Below, one piece after another: positions 48,831-62,369 of a stretch of 64,000 bases of DNA. The translations under genes were made by a program, and so were the position numbers. A model generated the notes under the pieces. That model did not search any database. It was not told the origin of the DNA and saw nothing but the letters and a program-made list of their open reading frames with translations. The stretch spans positions 12,747-76,746 of the forward strand of contig JAWKSZ010000037.1 of NCBI GenBank assembly GCA_041402045.1, in the 5' to 3' direction. The stretch's first letter is position 1. Each line of letters begins with the position of its first letter. Origin of the DNA: JAGQRJ01 sp041402045 (GTDB lineage Bacteria > Planctomycetota > J058).

Positions 48831-50320
48831 AGGCGCCTCCGCTTGATGATGTGGCGACCGCCGCACTCGGCGACCTCGAGCTCACGGTCCATGACCAACA
48901 CCTCTTCCACGGCGGCCGACACGAAGGGCGCCGGCACGTCGAGGTCCTCTTCCAGGTTCTTGAGGATCAAGAACTCTCCCTTGGGTTTGAGCGCCTCCAG
49001 CAAGAAGTCGCCCACGCGGTCGATCTTTTCCCGGTCGGTCTCGGGGTCGAACACCCGATCGACCCCCGCCCAGCGCGGATCGTCGGGGCGGTGGCGGCAC
49101 CAGCTCCCGTCGGGCCGCGGCTCCACCAGGCACACCAGGGTGTTGCGCCGGCTGGGCACCCGCTCGCGGGCGACCTTGTCCCAGCCCGCGGGGGAGAGGA
49201 TCCCCACGTAGTAGAAGACCCCGTCCTGAGTCGAGAGTCCGTCGAGGATCCGCTCCGCTTCGAGCAGGCCCAGGGGCTCCTGGGCGTGGCGTTCCCGGAT
49301 CAGCGGCTCGAGGGGCGAAATGCACACCGCCGCGACCACGACCTTGAGCTCGCCGCGGCCGAACAGGCTGCGCTGGTAGACCTGATACTCCCGGACCTCG
49401 TTCAGGGGCATCTCGTCGAGCAGCGCGCGGTCGTAGACCCGGCAGCGCTTCATGAGGTCCACCACGCGCCCGCTCTGGTCGCGCTTGATCAGGGTGCGCT
49501 CCCGCGGGCCGGCCTTGTAGGCCTTGCCGTCGAGCGGGCAGTGCACGCGGCCGAGGACCTCGAACGCCTGCTCGAAGCGGGTGGTGAACGCCTCCTCGAT
49601 CGCCCGGGCGCGGGACGCGGTCATGGAGCCGGGCGGAGGCGGCGCGGGCGCAGGCGCGGGCTCGGCCGCGTGCGCTCCGTCGAGCCGCGGGGCGTCGTCG
49701 TCGTCTGCCTCGTCGTCGTCGTCGTCGTCGTCGTCCTCAGCCTCGTCGTCGAGGGCCTCCGGCCCGTCGAGCAAGCCCTGGCGCGTGAGCAGCGCGGTCT
49801 CGTCGGGAGAGATCCAGCGCTCGCCCTCCCAGCGTCCGTCCTCGGCGATGGCGTCGGCGAGGCCGGTGAGGCGGATCTCGCTGGGCTGCAGGCCGGGGCC
49901 GAGCTTGCCGCAGAGCAGGCCGAAGAACGCGTCCAGGAGCCCGCTGCGCTCGAGCGGCTTGAGGTGCTCGGTGCGCACGTACTCTTCGTAGAGCACGCTG
50001 AGCTTGTCGGCGAGGTGCGTCGGGTCCTCTTGCAGACGGCCCAGGACCGTGCGGATCTCGGTCAGCGAGCGGCTGAGGCGCGTCTTCATCAGGTGAATGC
50101 AGAGCAGCGCGTTGAGGATCCACTCCTCTTCGTAGACCGGCGCCTTGCCCACCTTCTTCGGCGGAGGCAGGATGGATTCGTCCACGTAGAACCGGAGCGT
50201 GCGAACCGTGACCCCGAAGCCGAGCTCCTTGCTCTTGCGCTCGATCTCGGGATACCCGATGAAGCGGCTCTCCTCTTCTCGCAGCATGTCACCTATTGCT
50301 CTGAGTTTAGAGTGAGTCAT
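48827..50320 (-). CDS. MerR-type HTH protein, likely regulator of the ESCRT-like operon
   Basis: A 497-residue protein, first in the operon. Residues about 20-80 form a MerR-like winged helix (FIGYPEIERKSKELGFGVTV, RTLRFYVDESILPPPKKVGK, APVYEEEWILNALLCIHLMK). Helical segments follow to about 180. A tract of nearly uninterrupted Asp (about residues 195-215, encoded by a GTC/GAC trinucleotide repeat at 49690-49745) and a Pro/Ala linker come next. The C-terminal 250 residues (VLGRVHCPLDGKAYKAGPRE, VYDRALLDEMPLNEVREYQV, VFYYVGILSPAGWDKVARER) form a domain I do not recognise. The ATG at 50320 has GAGGACGG upstream; an ATG at 50287 is an alternative start. The promoter lies just upstream. Confidence 0.75.
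   Translation of the reverse strand: MTHSKLRAIGDMLREEESRFIGYPEIERKSKELGFGVTVRTLRFYVDESILPPPKKVGKAPVYEEEWILNALLCIHLMKTRLSRSLTEIRTVLGRLQEDPTHLADKLSVLYEEYVRTEHLKPLERSGLLDAFFGLLCGKLGPGLQPSEIRLTGLADAIAEDGRWEGERWISPDETALLTRQGLLDGPEALDDEAEDDDDDDDDEADDDDAPRLDGAHAAEPAPAPAPPPPGSMTASRARAIEEAFTTRFEQAFEVLGRVHCPLDGKAYKAGPRERTLIKRDQSGRVVDLMKRCRVYDRALLDEMPLNEVREYQVYQRSLFGRGELKVVVAAVCISPLEPLIRERHAQEPLGLLEAERILDGLSTQDGVFYYVGILSPAGWDKVARERVPSRRNTLVCLVEPRPDGSWCRHRPDDPRWAGVDRVFDPETDREKIDRVGDFLLEALKPKGEFLILKNLEEDLDVPAPFVSAAVEEVLVMDRELEVAECGGRHIIKRRRL
49690..49745. repeat. CGT trinucleotide repeat encoding poly-Asp
   Basis: Within the regulator gene, runs of CGTCGTCGTC interrupted by CTGCCT and CCTCAG encode (Asp)n on the minus strand. 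Such in-frame triplet runs can change length by slippage without breaking the gene. Confidence 0.7.
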
Positions 50321-50375
50321 TCCGTCCTCGACCCCTCGTCGTACCACCACATGACAGTCCTGCCAGTGCTCCCTC

Positions 50376-50404
50376 ACGCTAGGCAGGCCGGATCGAGGTG
50401 TCAA
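50376..50404 (-). promoter_or_regulatory. Promoter of the ESCRT-like operon (TTGACA-N17-TAGCGT)
   Basis: On the minus strand a perfect sigma-70 -35 box, TTGACA (50404-50399), is followed after exactly 17 bp by TAGCGT (50381-50376). Transcription would start near 50369, giving a leader of about 50 nt. The spacer is 17 bp, not the 19-20 bp typical of MerR-activated promoters, so a MerR-type protein would more likely repress or act elsewhere. Confidence 0.7.
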
Positions 50405-50443
50405 TGTCCTCGCAGAGGTTTCTGCGGCCGGAGGCTTCGGTGG

Positions 50444-50598
50444 GGAATTCCACCCGCAGGCAACGGTTGATCCCAACTCCCCAGCGCAGTAGGCTAGCGT
50501 TTCCCAAATTCTGAAGCCTGTCGCCGAAGGCCCTGGATCACGGAGACTTGTCGCTCCTGATCCCTGCCCTGCGGCGGTGGGATTCCAAGATTGGGAAA
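50444..50598. promoter_or_regulatory. Inverted repeats in the divergent control region
   Basis: Two interleaved inverted repeats lie between the diverging promoters. GGAATTCCACCCGCAGG (50444-50460) faces CCTGCGGCGGTGGGATTCC (50568-50586) with minor mismatches. TTTCCCAA (50500-50507) faces TTGGGAAA (50591-50598). The second pair includes the local near-palindrome TTCCAAGATTGGGAA. They could be binding sites for the MerR-type protein or for the Fis-type domain of the divergent activator. Confidence 0.45.
50467..50495 (+). promoter_or_regulatory. Promoter of the multidomain activator (TTGATC-N17-TAGGCT)
   Basis: TTGATC (50467-50472) and TAGGCT (50490-50495) are spaced exactly 17 bp. Transcription would start near 50502 and give a leader of about 145 nt. 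A second -10-like box, TATCCT at 50619-50624, lies closer to the GTG start at 50648. Confidence 0.6.
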
Positions 50599-50647
50599 GA
50601 CCGGTCGGAGGGTGCACGTATCCTGCGGCTGGTGGGGAGGATGTCCC

Positions 50648-57174
<6,527 letters not shown>

Positions 57175-57178
<4 letters not shown>

Positions 57179-57739
57179 TCCCCTACAAGCGAATCGCGCC
57201 TCATCTCGACCGGCGGGACCATCGAGAAGACCTACGACGAGCTCCACGGGGTGCTCAAGAACAACGTCTCCAACCTTGACGTGCTGTTGAACACTCTGCA
57301 GCTCGAGGGGATCGAGATCTCCCGGGTCCCGCTCATGAACAAGGACAGCCTGGAGATGACCGCGGCGGACCACACGCTGATCGCGGAGGTCGCCAAGGGT
57401 CAGGCGTCGTCCATGGACGGCGTGGTGGTGGTCCACGGCACCGATCGGCTGTCTCAGACCGGGGAGCGGATGGTCGAGCTCCTGGGGACCCCGCCGATCC
57501 CGATCGTGCTCACCGGCGCCATGCGCCCCTACCTCCTGCGCAACACCGACGCGGTGCAAAACTTGACAGAGGCGTTGCTGGCCGTGCAGCTCCTGGGCCC
57601 GGGGATCTACGTGGTCATGCACAACCGCGTGCTGAGCTTCCCCGGGGTGCGCAAGGACGCCGTGCGCGGGACCTTCGTCTCGGCCGACGAGTGGCAGCGC
57701 GGCGGGCGCAGCGGGCGGCTGCCACAGATGGAGGGCTGA
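57175..57739 (+). CDS. Short asparaginase-domain protein, frameshift near its start
   Basis: The gene encodes only the N-terminal domain of L-asparaginase, a known short family of about 165-190 residues. Motifs are RLISTGGTIEKTYDEL (catalytic Thr), VVVVHGTDRLSQTG (second Thr and HGTD), VLTGAMRPYLLRNTDA and the family-specific end YVVMHNRVLSFPGVRKDAVR. The catalytic frame has no start codon between the previous stop and the STGGT motif. A GTG overlapping the activator stop (GTGA at 57175) gives VIPYKRIA in another frame. Removing one C in GCGCCTCATC near 57198 would join it to LISTGGTIEK. This looks like a one-base insertion or assembly error. If real, translation could start only at the internal GTG at 57251, losing the first catalytic Thr. 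Confidence 0.7.
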
Positions 57740-57828
57740 AGGGGGCCGCCCCGGTCTGGGGACGCGCTCCGCGACACCCCCGAGCCCGGCGGCGGCTCAC
57801 CTCGGCCCGCTGCGCAGCGCTTTCGGGC

Positions 57829-57857
57829 TCGACACGTGGGGAGGCGTGCACTAACCT
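57829..57857 (+). promoter_or_regulatory. Promoter of the FHA-GGDEF gene (TCGACA-N17-TAACCT)
   Basis: TCGACA (57829-57834) and TAACCT (57852-57857) are separated by 17 bp. The -10 box ends 8 nt before the ATG, with only TGGCCCCC between, so the transcript is probably leaderless. Confidence 0.5.
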
Positions 57858-57865
57858 TGGCCCCC

Positions 57866-59617
57866 ATGCCCAAGCTGGTGGGGATGAATGAGGACGGGGA
57901 CGTAGTCACGTTCCCCTTGCGCGCCGGGGACACCCGGCTCCTGGGGCGCGACCCCAGCGCGGACTTCGTCACCAAGGTCACCGGCGTCTCGCGGCACCAC
58001 TGCCGCTTCGAGCCCTCCTCCGACGGCCGGCACCGGGTCGTGGACCTCCTGAGCACCAACGGCTCCTACGTCAACGACCAGCGCGTGAGCTCGCGCAAGC
58101 TGAGCTTCGGGGACCGGATCCGGGTGGGCCCGCTGGTCCTGGCCTACATCTCCGACAACAGCGACTCCGACGCGGCGGTCCAGAGCCTGGAGATGATCGA
58201 GAAGACGCTGGAGGACGCCGGCGCCGGGCCCCCCACGCGCGCGGTGACCCCCGAGGAGGAGGTCCCCACCGCGGAGCGGCGGCTGCGCGACGGGATCCTG
58301 CAGCTCTCCGTCGCGACCCAGGACGCGCTCAGCGAGCAGGAGCTCACCCCGCTCCTGAACCAGGTGCTGCGCTTCTGCCTGCTCTCGATCGGCGCCGAGC
58401 GCGGCGCGGTCGTGCTCGGAGACGACGTCGAGCACCTGCGGCGCGTGACCCAGGAGGGCTCGCTCAAGCTGACCTCCGAGCTGCGCGAGCTGCTGAGCTC
58501 GGCCAACGCCTCGGGAGAGCTCTCGAGCGCGACCTTCGCCGACGGGAGCTGGGCGGTGTGCGCTCCCATCGAGCCGGCGCAGGAGGGCGAGCTCGGCGGC
58601 CTGCTCCTGCACTCGGACAAGGAGCGCGACCCCAGCACCCAGGTCCGCGAGCTGCTGCGGATCACCGCGGCGCAGTTGACCATGGTCCTGGAGCGGGTGC
58701 AGTTCTATCAGGACTCGATCCAGGACAAGCTCACCGGCCTCGAGAACCGCGCGTCCATCGAGCGCGCCCTGCGCCGGGAGCTGGCGCGGCTGAGCGACCA
58801 ACCCGGGTCGCTCCCGGTGTCGGTGATCCTGTTCGACCTCGACCACTTCAAGCAGGTCAACGACACCTACGGGCACGGGGTGGGCGACGAGGTGCTGCGC
58901 GAGGTCGCGCGGCGCAGCCGGGCCGCGCTCCGCGGCCCCGACCGGGTCGGGCGCTGGGGCGGCGAGGAGTTCCTCGCGATCCTCCCGGGGACGGACATTC
59001 AGGGCGCGGAGACCGCCGCGGGCAAGGTGGCGCGCGCGATCTCCGGCGAGCCCATCGGCGAGCCCGGGCTGCGGGTCACCGCCTCGGCGGGGGTCGTGTG
59101 CGCCCCCCTCCACGGCCAGACCCTGGACCTGCTCCTGCGCCGGGCAGACTTCGCGCTCTACACCGCCAAGCAGACCGGCCGCGACCGGGTGCTGACCTTC
59201 CGCCCCGAGATGCGCGAGGTCATGGCTCTGCCCCAGGACGGCTCCTCGGACAGCGACCGCTACATGCAGACCGTCAAGGTCAAGCGCGGGGGGCGCGAGG
59301 CGTTCCTCTGGGTCCCGACCTACGAGCCCGTGCGCGTCCCCCGCCAGGGGGTCATCCGCATCGGGCGCAGCCCCGAGTGCGAGCTGCGGCTCGAGCACCC
59401 CAACGTCTCCGGCCTGCACGCGACGGTGCGCCGGGTCGGCGACACGATCGTGCTCAAGGACGAGGGCTCGACCAACGGCACCTTCCACAAGTGGGTCCGC
59501 GTCCACGACGAGACCCTGCTCGACGTGGGGGATGCCGTGGTCGTGGGGCCGTTCGAGGTCCGGGTGCTCGGGAGCCCGGACGTGCCGCTCCCGGGGCTGA
59601 TCCAGCCCAAGGCCTGA
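57866..59617 (+). CDS. FHA-GAF-GGDEF-FHA signalling protein, probable diguanylate cyclase
   Basis: A 583-residue soluble protein. An N-terminal FHA domain (LLGRDPSADFVTKVTGVSRH, DLLSTNGSYVNDQRVSS) would bind phosphothreonine peptides. A GAF-like domain follows (SIGAERGAVVLGDDVEHLRR, about 165-280). The GGDEF domain (LTGLENRASIERALRRELAR, FDLDHFKQVNDTYGHGVGDE, RWGGEEFLAILPGTD) has intact GGEEF catalytic residues and an RGPD inhibitory site 5 residues upstream, so c-di-GMP synthesis with feedback is likely. A second FHA domain ends the protein (IRIGRSPECELRLEHPNVSG, DEGSTNGTFHKW). It probably links Ser/Thr phosphorylation to c-di-GMP. It lies downstream of the degenerate-GGDEF activator. An ATG 18 nt downstream is an alternative start. 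Confidence 0.9.
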   Translation: MPKLVGMNEDGDVVTFPLRAGDTRLLGRDPSADFVTKVTGVSRHHCRFEPSSDGRHRVVDLLSTNGSYVNDQRVSSRKLSFGDRIRVGPLVLAYISDNSDSDAAVQSLEMIEKTLEDAGAGPPTRAVTPEEEVPTAERRLRDGILQLSVATQDALSEQELTPLLNQVLRFCLLSIGAERGAVVLGDDVEHLRRVTQEGSLKLTSELRELLSSANASGELSSATFADGSWAVCAPIEPAQEGELGGLLLHSDKERDPSTQVRELLRITAAQLTMVLERVQFYQDSIQDKLTGLENRASIERALRRELARLSDQPGSLPVSVILFDLDHFKQVNDTYGHGVGDEVLREVARRSRAALRGPDRVGRWGGEEFLAILPGTDIQGAETAAGKVARAISGEPIGEPGLRVTASAGVVCAPLHGQTLDLLLRRADFALYTAKQTGRDRVLTFRPEMREVMALPQDGSSDSDRYMQTVKVKRGGREAFLWVPTYEPVRVPRQGVIRIGRSPECELRLEHPNVSGLHATVRRVGDTIVLKDEGSTNGTFHKWVRVHDETLLDVGDAVVVGPFEVRVLGSPDVPLPGLIQPKA

Positions 59618-59647
59618 GCGGCGCGCGGGGGGGTGACCCCGCCTGGT

Positions 59648-59668
59648 TCCCTCCTGGCCGCGGAGGGA
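59648..59668. repeat. Hairpin TCCCTCC-N7-GGAGGGA before eno
   Basis: Perfect 7-bp arms lie in the 84-bp gap between the FHA-GGDEF gene and eno, directly before the -10-like TAAGCT box (59670-59675). It may terminate the upstream transcript or act as an operator for eno. Confidence 0.45.
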
Positions 59669-59701
59669 GTAAGCTCGCCACCCCACCAGAGAGGAAGCGC
59701 T

Positions 59702-60988
59702 ATGCACCTGGAGATCGAGGACGTCCACGCCCGCTGGGTACTCGACAGCCGCGGCAACCCCACCGTCGAAGTCGAGGTGCTGCTCGAGGACGGCAGCCTG
59801 GGCAGCGCGATCGTGCCCTCGGGCGCGTCCACCGGCGTCCACGAGGCCCTCGAGCTGCGCGACGGCGGCAGCGCCTGGCTGGGCAAGGGCGTGGAGCAGG
59901 CGGTCGAGAACGTGAACTCGACCATCGAGCGCGGGCTGGTCGGGATCAACGCCCTGGACCAGGCCGAGGTCGACGCCCGGCTGTGCGAGCTGGACGGGAC
60001 CCCGAACAAGAAGAAGCTCGGCGCCAACGCGATCCTGGGGGTGTCCCTGGCCACCGCGCGCGCCGCCGCGGACGCGGTGGAGCTGCCCCTGTTCCGCTAC
60101 CTGGGCGGGATCGCCGCGCGCACCCTGCCCGTGCCGCTCATGAACGTGATCAACGGCGGCTCCCACGCGGACAACGGCCTCGACGTGCAGGAGTTCATGA
60201 TCGTGCCCTGGGGCGCGGAGACCTTCAGCGAGGCGCTGCAGTGGGGGGCGGAGACCTTCCACCACCTGAAGAAGCTGCTCAAGGGCAAGAAGCTCGCGAC
60301 GAACGTGGGCGACGAGGGCGGCTTCGCCCCGCAGATCGACGCCTGCGAGGAGGTGTTCGAGGTCCTGCTGGAGGCGATCAAGGCTGGCGGGCGCGAGCCC
60401 GGTGAGGACATCGCCCTCGCCCTCGACGTCGCGGCGAGCGAGTTCTACGAGGGCGGGAGCTACCGCGGCGCGAGCTTCGGCGGCCAGGCGAAGCTCAGCG
60501 CCCAGGAGCTCGACGCCCACTACCAGCGCTGGGTCGAGCAGTACCCCATCGTCTCGATCGAGGACGGCCTGGCCGAGGACGACTGGGCCGGCTGGAAGGC
60601 CCACACCGCCTCCCTCGGCGATCGCTGCCAGCTCGTGGGCGACGACCTGTTCGTGACCAACGTCGAGCGCCTGGGCAAGGGGATCGAGGAGGGGGTCGGG
60701 AACTCGATCCTGATCAAGGTCAACCAGATCGGGACCCTGACCGAGACCCTCGACGCCATCGAGCTCGCCCGGCAGAACGGCTACACCGCGGTGATCTCCC
60801 ACCGCTCGGGTGAGAGCGAAGACACGTTCATCGCCGACCTCGCCGTCGCCACCGGGGTGGGCATGATCAAGACCGGGTCGCTCTCCCGCACCGACCGCGT
60901 CGCGAAGTACAACCAGCTCCTGCGCATCGAGGAGCTGCTCGGCGGCTCGGCGGTCTACGCCGGGCGCGGGGCCTTCAACGGGCAGTAG
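59702..60988 (+). CDS. eno: Enolase
   Basis: A 428-residue glycolytic enzyme interconverting 2-phosphoglycerate and phosphoenolpyruvate. Signatures are VLDSRGNPTVEVEVLLEDGS, VPSGASTGVHEALELRD, LMNVINGGSHADNGLDVQEF, TNVGDEGGFAP, VSIEDGLAEDDWAGW, LVGDDLFVTN, ILIKVNQIGTLTET, SHRSGESEDTFIADLAVATG and MIKTGSLSRTDRVAKYNQLL. Catalytic Glu, Lys and metal-binding Asp/Glu positions are all present. GAGAGGAAG lies 6 nt before the ATG. It converges with the FtsB-like gene, with 3 nt between stop codons. Eno next to ftsB is a common bacterial pairing, though usually in the same direction. Confidence 0.97.
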   Translation: MHLEIEDVHARWVLDSRGNPTVEVEVLLEDGSLGSAIVPSGASTGVHEALELRDGGSAWLGKGVEQAVENVNSTIERGLVGINALDQAEVDARLCELDGTPNKKKLGANAILGVSLATARAAADAVELPLFRYLGGIAARTLPVPLMNVINGGSHADNGLDVQEFMIVPWGAETFSEALQWGAETFHHLKKLLKGKKLATNVGDEGGFAPQIDACEEVFEVLLEAIKAGGREPGEDIALALDVAASEFYEGGSYRGASFGGQAKLSAQELDAHYQRWVEQYPIVSIEDGLAEDDWAGWKAHTASLGDRCQLVGDDLFVTNVERLGKGIEEGVGNSILIKVNQIGTLTETLDAIELARQNGYTAVISHRSGESEDTFIADLAVATGVGMIKTGSLSRTDRVAKYNQLLRIEELLGGSAVYAGRGAFNGQ

Positions 60989-60991
60989 GCC

Positions 60992-61318
60992 CTAACCATC
61001 GCGCGGGGGGGCGAACACCTGCTCCCCGGTGCGCAGGAAGCGCAGCCGGCGCCGGAGCGCGCGCTCGATCGCCGAGGGGTCGGCCTCCAGGGCCTGGCTC
61101 TCAGCGACCAGCGCGTCCCGCTCGGCCTGGGCCGCGGCGACCTCCGCGCGCAGGGCGTCCACGCGCTCGCCCAGGGCCTCCGTCCGCCGCACCTGGGGCC
61201 AGAGCATGCACAGGGCGTAGGCCGCGGTGGCCACCCCCACCACCCCGATCCAGGTCCAGCTCCGGGCCTCGACGGGGTCGCGGGAGGCGACCCCGCTCCC
61301 CGGGTCCGACTCGCTCAT
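60992..61318 (-). CDS. FtsB/DivIC-like septum-formation initiator protein
   Basis: A 108-residue bitopic protein with one membrane span (WTWIGVVGVATAAYALCML, residues about 22-40) followed by a coiled coil (ALGERVDALRAEVAAAQAER, DALVAESQALEADP) and IERALRRRLRFLRTGEQVFA. This is the layout and end motif (xxAR/RxLxxxxPGE) of FtsB/DivIC, which bridge cell-division proteins FtsL and FtsQ. The conserved ARE-LGMVRPGE box is only partly kept (RRRLRFLRTGEQVF), so family membership rests on topology and synteny with eno. The ATG overlaps the stop of a small upstream ORF (ATGA). Confidence 0.72.
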   Translation of the reverse strand: MSESDPGSGVASRDPVEARSWTWIGVVGVATAAYALCMLWPQVRRTEALGERVDALRAEVAAAQAERDALVAESQALEADPSAIERALRRRLRFLRTGEQVFAPPRDG

Positions 61319-61464
61319 GGGCGCTTCCGCCCCCGGGGCCAGCGCCCCCAGCGGCGGACCCCCCGGTGCTCGGGCTCGGTTTCGGGGGTCCGGGCGACCC
61401 GACCCCGCCGGGCCAGACTCGCGCTGGCCCCCCGCAGGGCCGACCTGGGTATCCGCAGCGTCAC
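61315..61464 (-). CDS. Small basic ORF (49 residues) coupled to the FtsB-like gene
   Basis: An Arg-rich peptide (TLRIPRSALRGASASLARRG, VRRWGRWPRGRKRP at the end). It is preceded by AGGAGG 7 nt before the GTG start. Its stop codon overlaps the ATG of the FtsB-like gene, the pattern of a translationally coupled gene. I do not recognise the sequence. In a GC-rich genome such an ORF could arise by chance, but the strong ribosome site and exact ATGA overlap argue for translation, possibly as a coupling leader. Confidence 0.4.
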   Translation of the reverse strand: MTLRIPRSALRGASASLARRGRVARTPETEPEHRGVRRWGRWPRGRKRP

Positions 61465-61546
61465 GCGCACGCCTCCTGCCCCCTCTTCGGCTCCTGGGAG
61501 GGTCCCGCTTGAGCCCCAAAACCTGCGGGGGATTGGGTCTAGAGGG

Positions 61547-61575
61547 TTGATCGGACGTGCACCGGGGACTAGGAT
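61547..61575 (+). promoter_or_regulatory. Promoter (TTGATC-N17-TAGGAT)
   Basis: TTGATC (61547-61552) and TAGGAT (61570-61575) are spaced 17 bp and point toward the gene at 61654. Transcription would start near 61582 and give a leader of about 70 nt that contains a GCCGCGCCGCGG palindrome. TTGATC recurs as the -35 box of glpK and of the multidomain activator. Confidence 0.6.
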
Positions 61576-61653
61576 TGGCGGCCGCGCCGCGGGGTAGCGG
61601 CGTAACGGTGTGAACGTACGCAGACCCCCCGACCCAGCCGCAGGAGCTGCCGG

Positions 61654-62355
61654 TTGACGACCTCCCAAGGACCCGACGCGCTTCGTCGCCTCGCCGAGCA
61701 GAGCCGCAGCCTGCTGGGTGAGCTCGACCACGCACGCCCCGAGCTGCTCTCGGTGGCGGAGCTGAACCGCACCCTGCGTCAGGTCCTCGCCAACCAGGCC
61801 GCGCTGCTCGACGCCCTGTCCGAGGGGGTCCGTCCCCAGATCAAGGTCCTGCGCGCCAAGGCGAGCGAGCCGGCCGAGCTGAACGCGGCCGAGCTCGAAG
61901 ACCTCGAGCGCACCGCGGAGCCGGCGCCCAAGGCCGCGAGCAACGGGGTCGCCGTCGAGGCCAAGCCGGTCGAGGCCGAGCCCAAGGCCTCCGAGCCCGA
62001 GCCCGCGGCCCACGCGTGTGGCTCCCCCGACGGCGGTGTGGCCGCGCTCCTGGCGGAGACCAAGCGGATCCCCATGCACCTCTGCCGGGGCTTCGTCTGC
62101 GACTTCGACAACCGCGATCGCGACTACGACAAAGGGCTGGAGAAGCTGAACCGCTGGATCTCGGCGGGCTCCTCCGGTACCCCCTTCCAGTGGCGTGGCG
62201 ATCACGCCTACTTGAACCTCAAGGGCGCGGGCGCGCACAGCGCGCGCACCTACGAGGAACAGATCATGGCCCGGATGGGCTTCAGTCGCCGGCTCGGCCG
62301 CTTGGACGTTCCCGGCCTCGAGGGCGACGTGGTCGTCTATGAACGACCGAGCTGA
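61654..62355 (+). CDS. Unknown cytoplasmic protein with a conserved C-terminal domain
   Basis: A 233-residue protein with no export signal. The first 80 residues are helical (LRRLAEQSRSLLGELDHARP, LNRTLRQVLANQAALLDALS). An Ala/Glu/Pro linker follows (KPVEAEPKASEPEPAAH), then a compact domain from about residue 128 with well-formed sequence (RIPMHLCRGFVCDFDNRDRD, LEKLNRWISAGSSGTPFQWR, DHAYLNLKGAGAHSARTYEE). I do not recognise the family. The TTG start has CAGGAG 7 nt upstream, and a good promoter lies upstream. The next gene starts 14 nt later on the same strand, so they are probably co-transcribed. Confidence 0.65.
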   Translation: MTTSQGPDALRRLAEQSRSLLGELDHARPELLSVAELNRTLRQVLANQAALLDALSEGVRPQIKVLRAKASEPAELNAAELEDLERTAEPAPKAASNGVAVEAKPVEAEPKASEPEPAAHACGSPDGGVAALLAETKRIPMHLCRGFVCDFDNRDRDYDKGLEKLNRWISAGSSGTPFQWRGDHAYLNLKGAGAHSARTYEEQIMARMGFSRRLGRLDVPGLEGDVVVYERPS

Positions 62356-62369
62356 TTGAGCGGATTGCA

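Noticed and set aside
50458..50476. Sigma-54-type -24/-12 site on the minus strand upstream of the ESCRT-like operon (GG-N10-GC in GGATCAACCGTTGC)
   Set aside because: The spacing and TTGC fit, but the CACG part of the -24 box is absent, and a much better sigma-70 promoter lies downstream. Kept only as a weak possibility given the adjacent activator.
50591..50647. TTG start 19 codons upstream for the multidomain activator
   Set aside because: No ribosome site precedes it and it falls inside the inverted repeat; the GTG at 50648 has GGGGAGG at good spacing.
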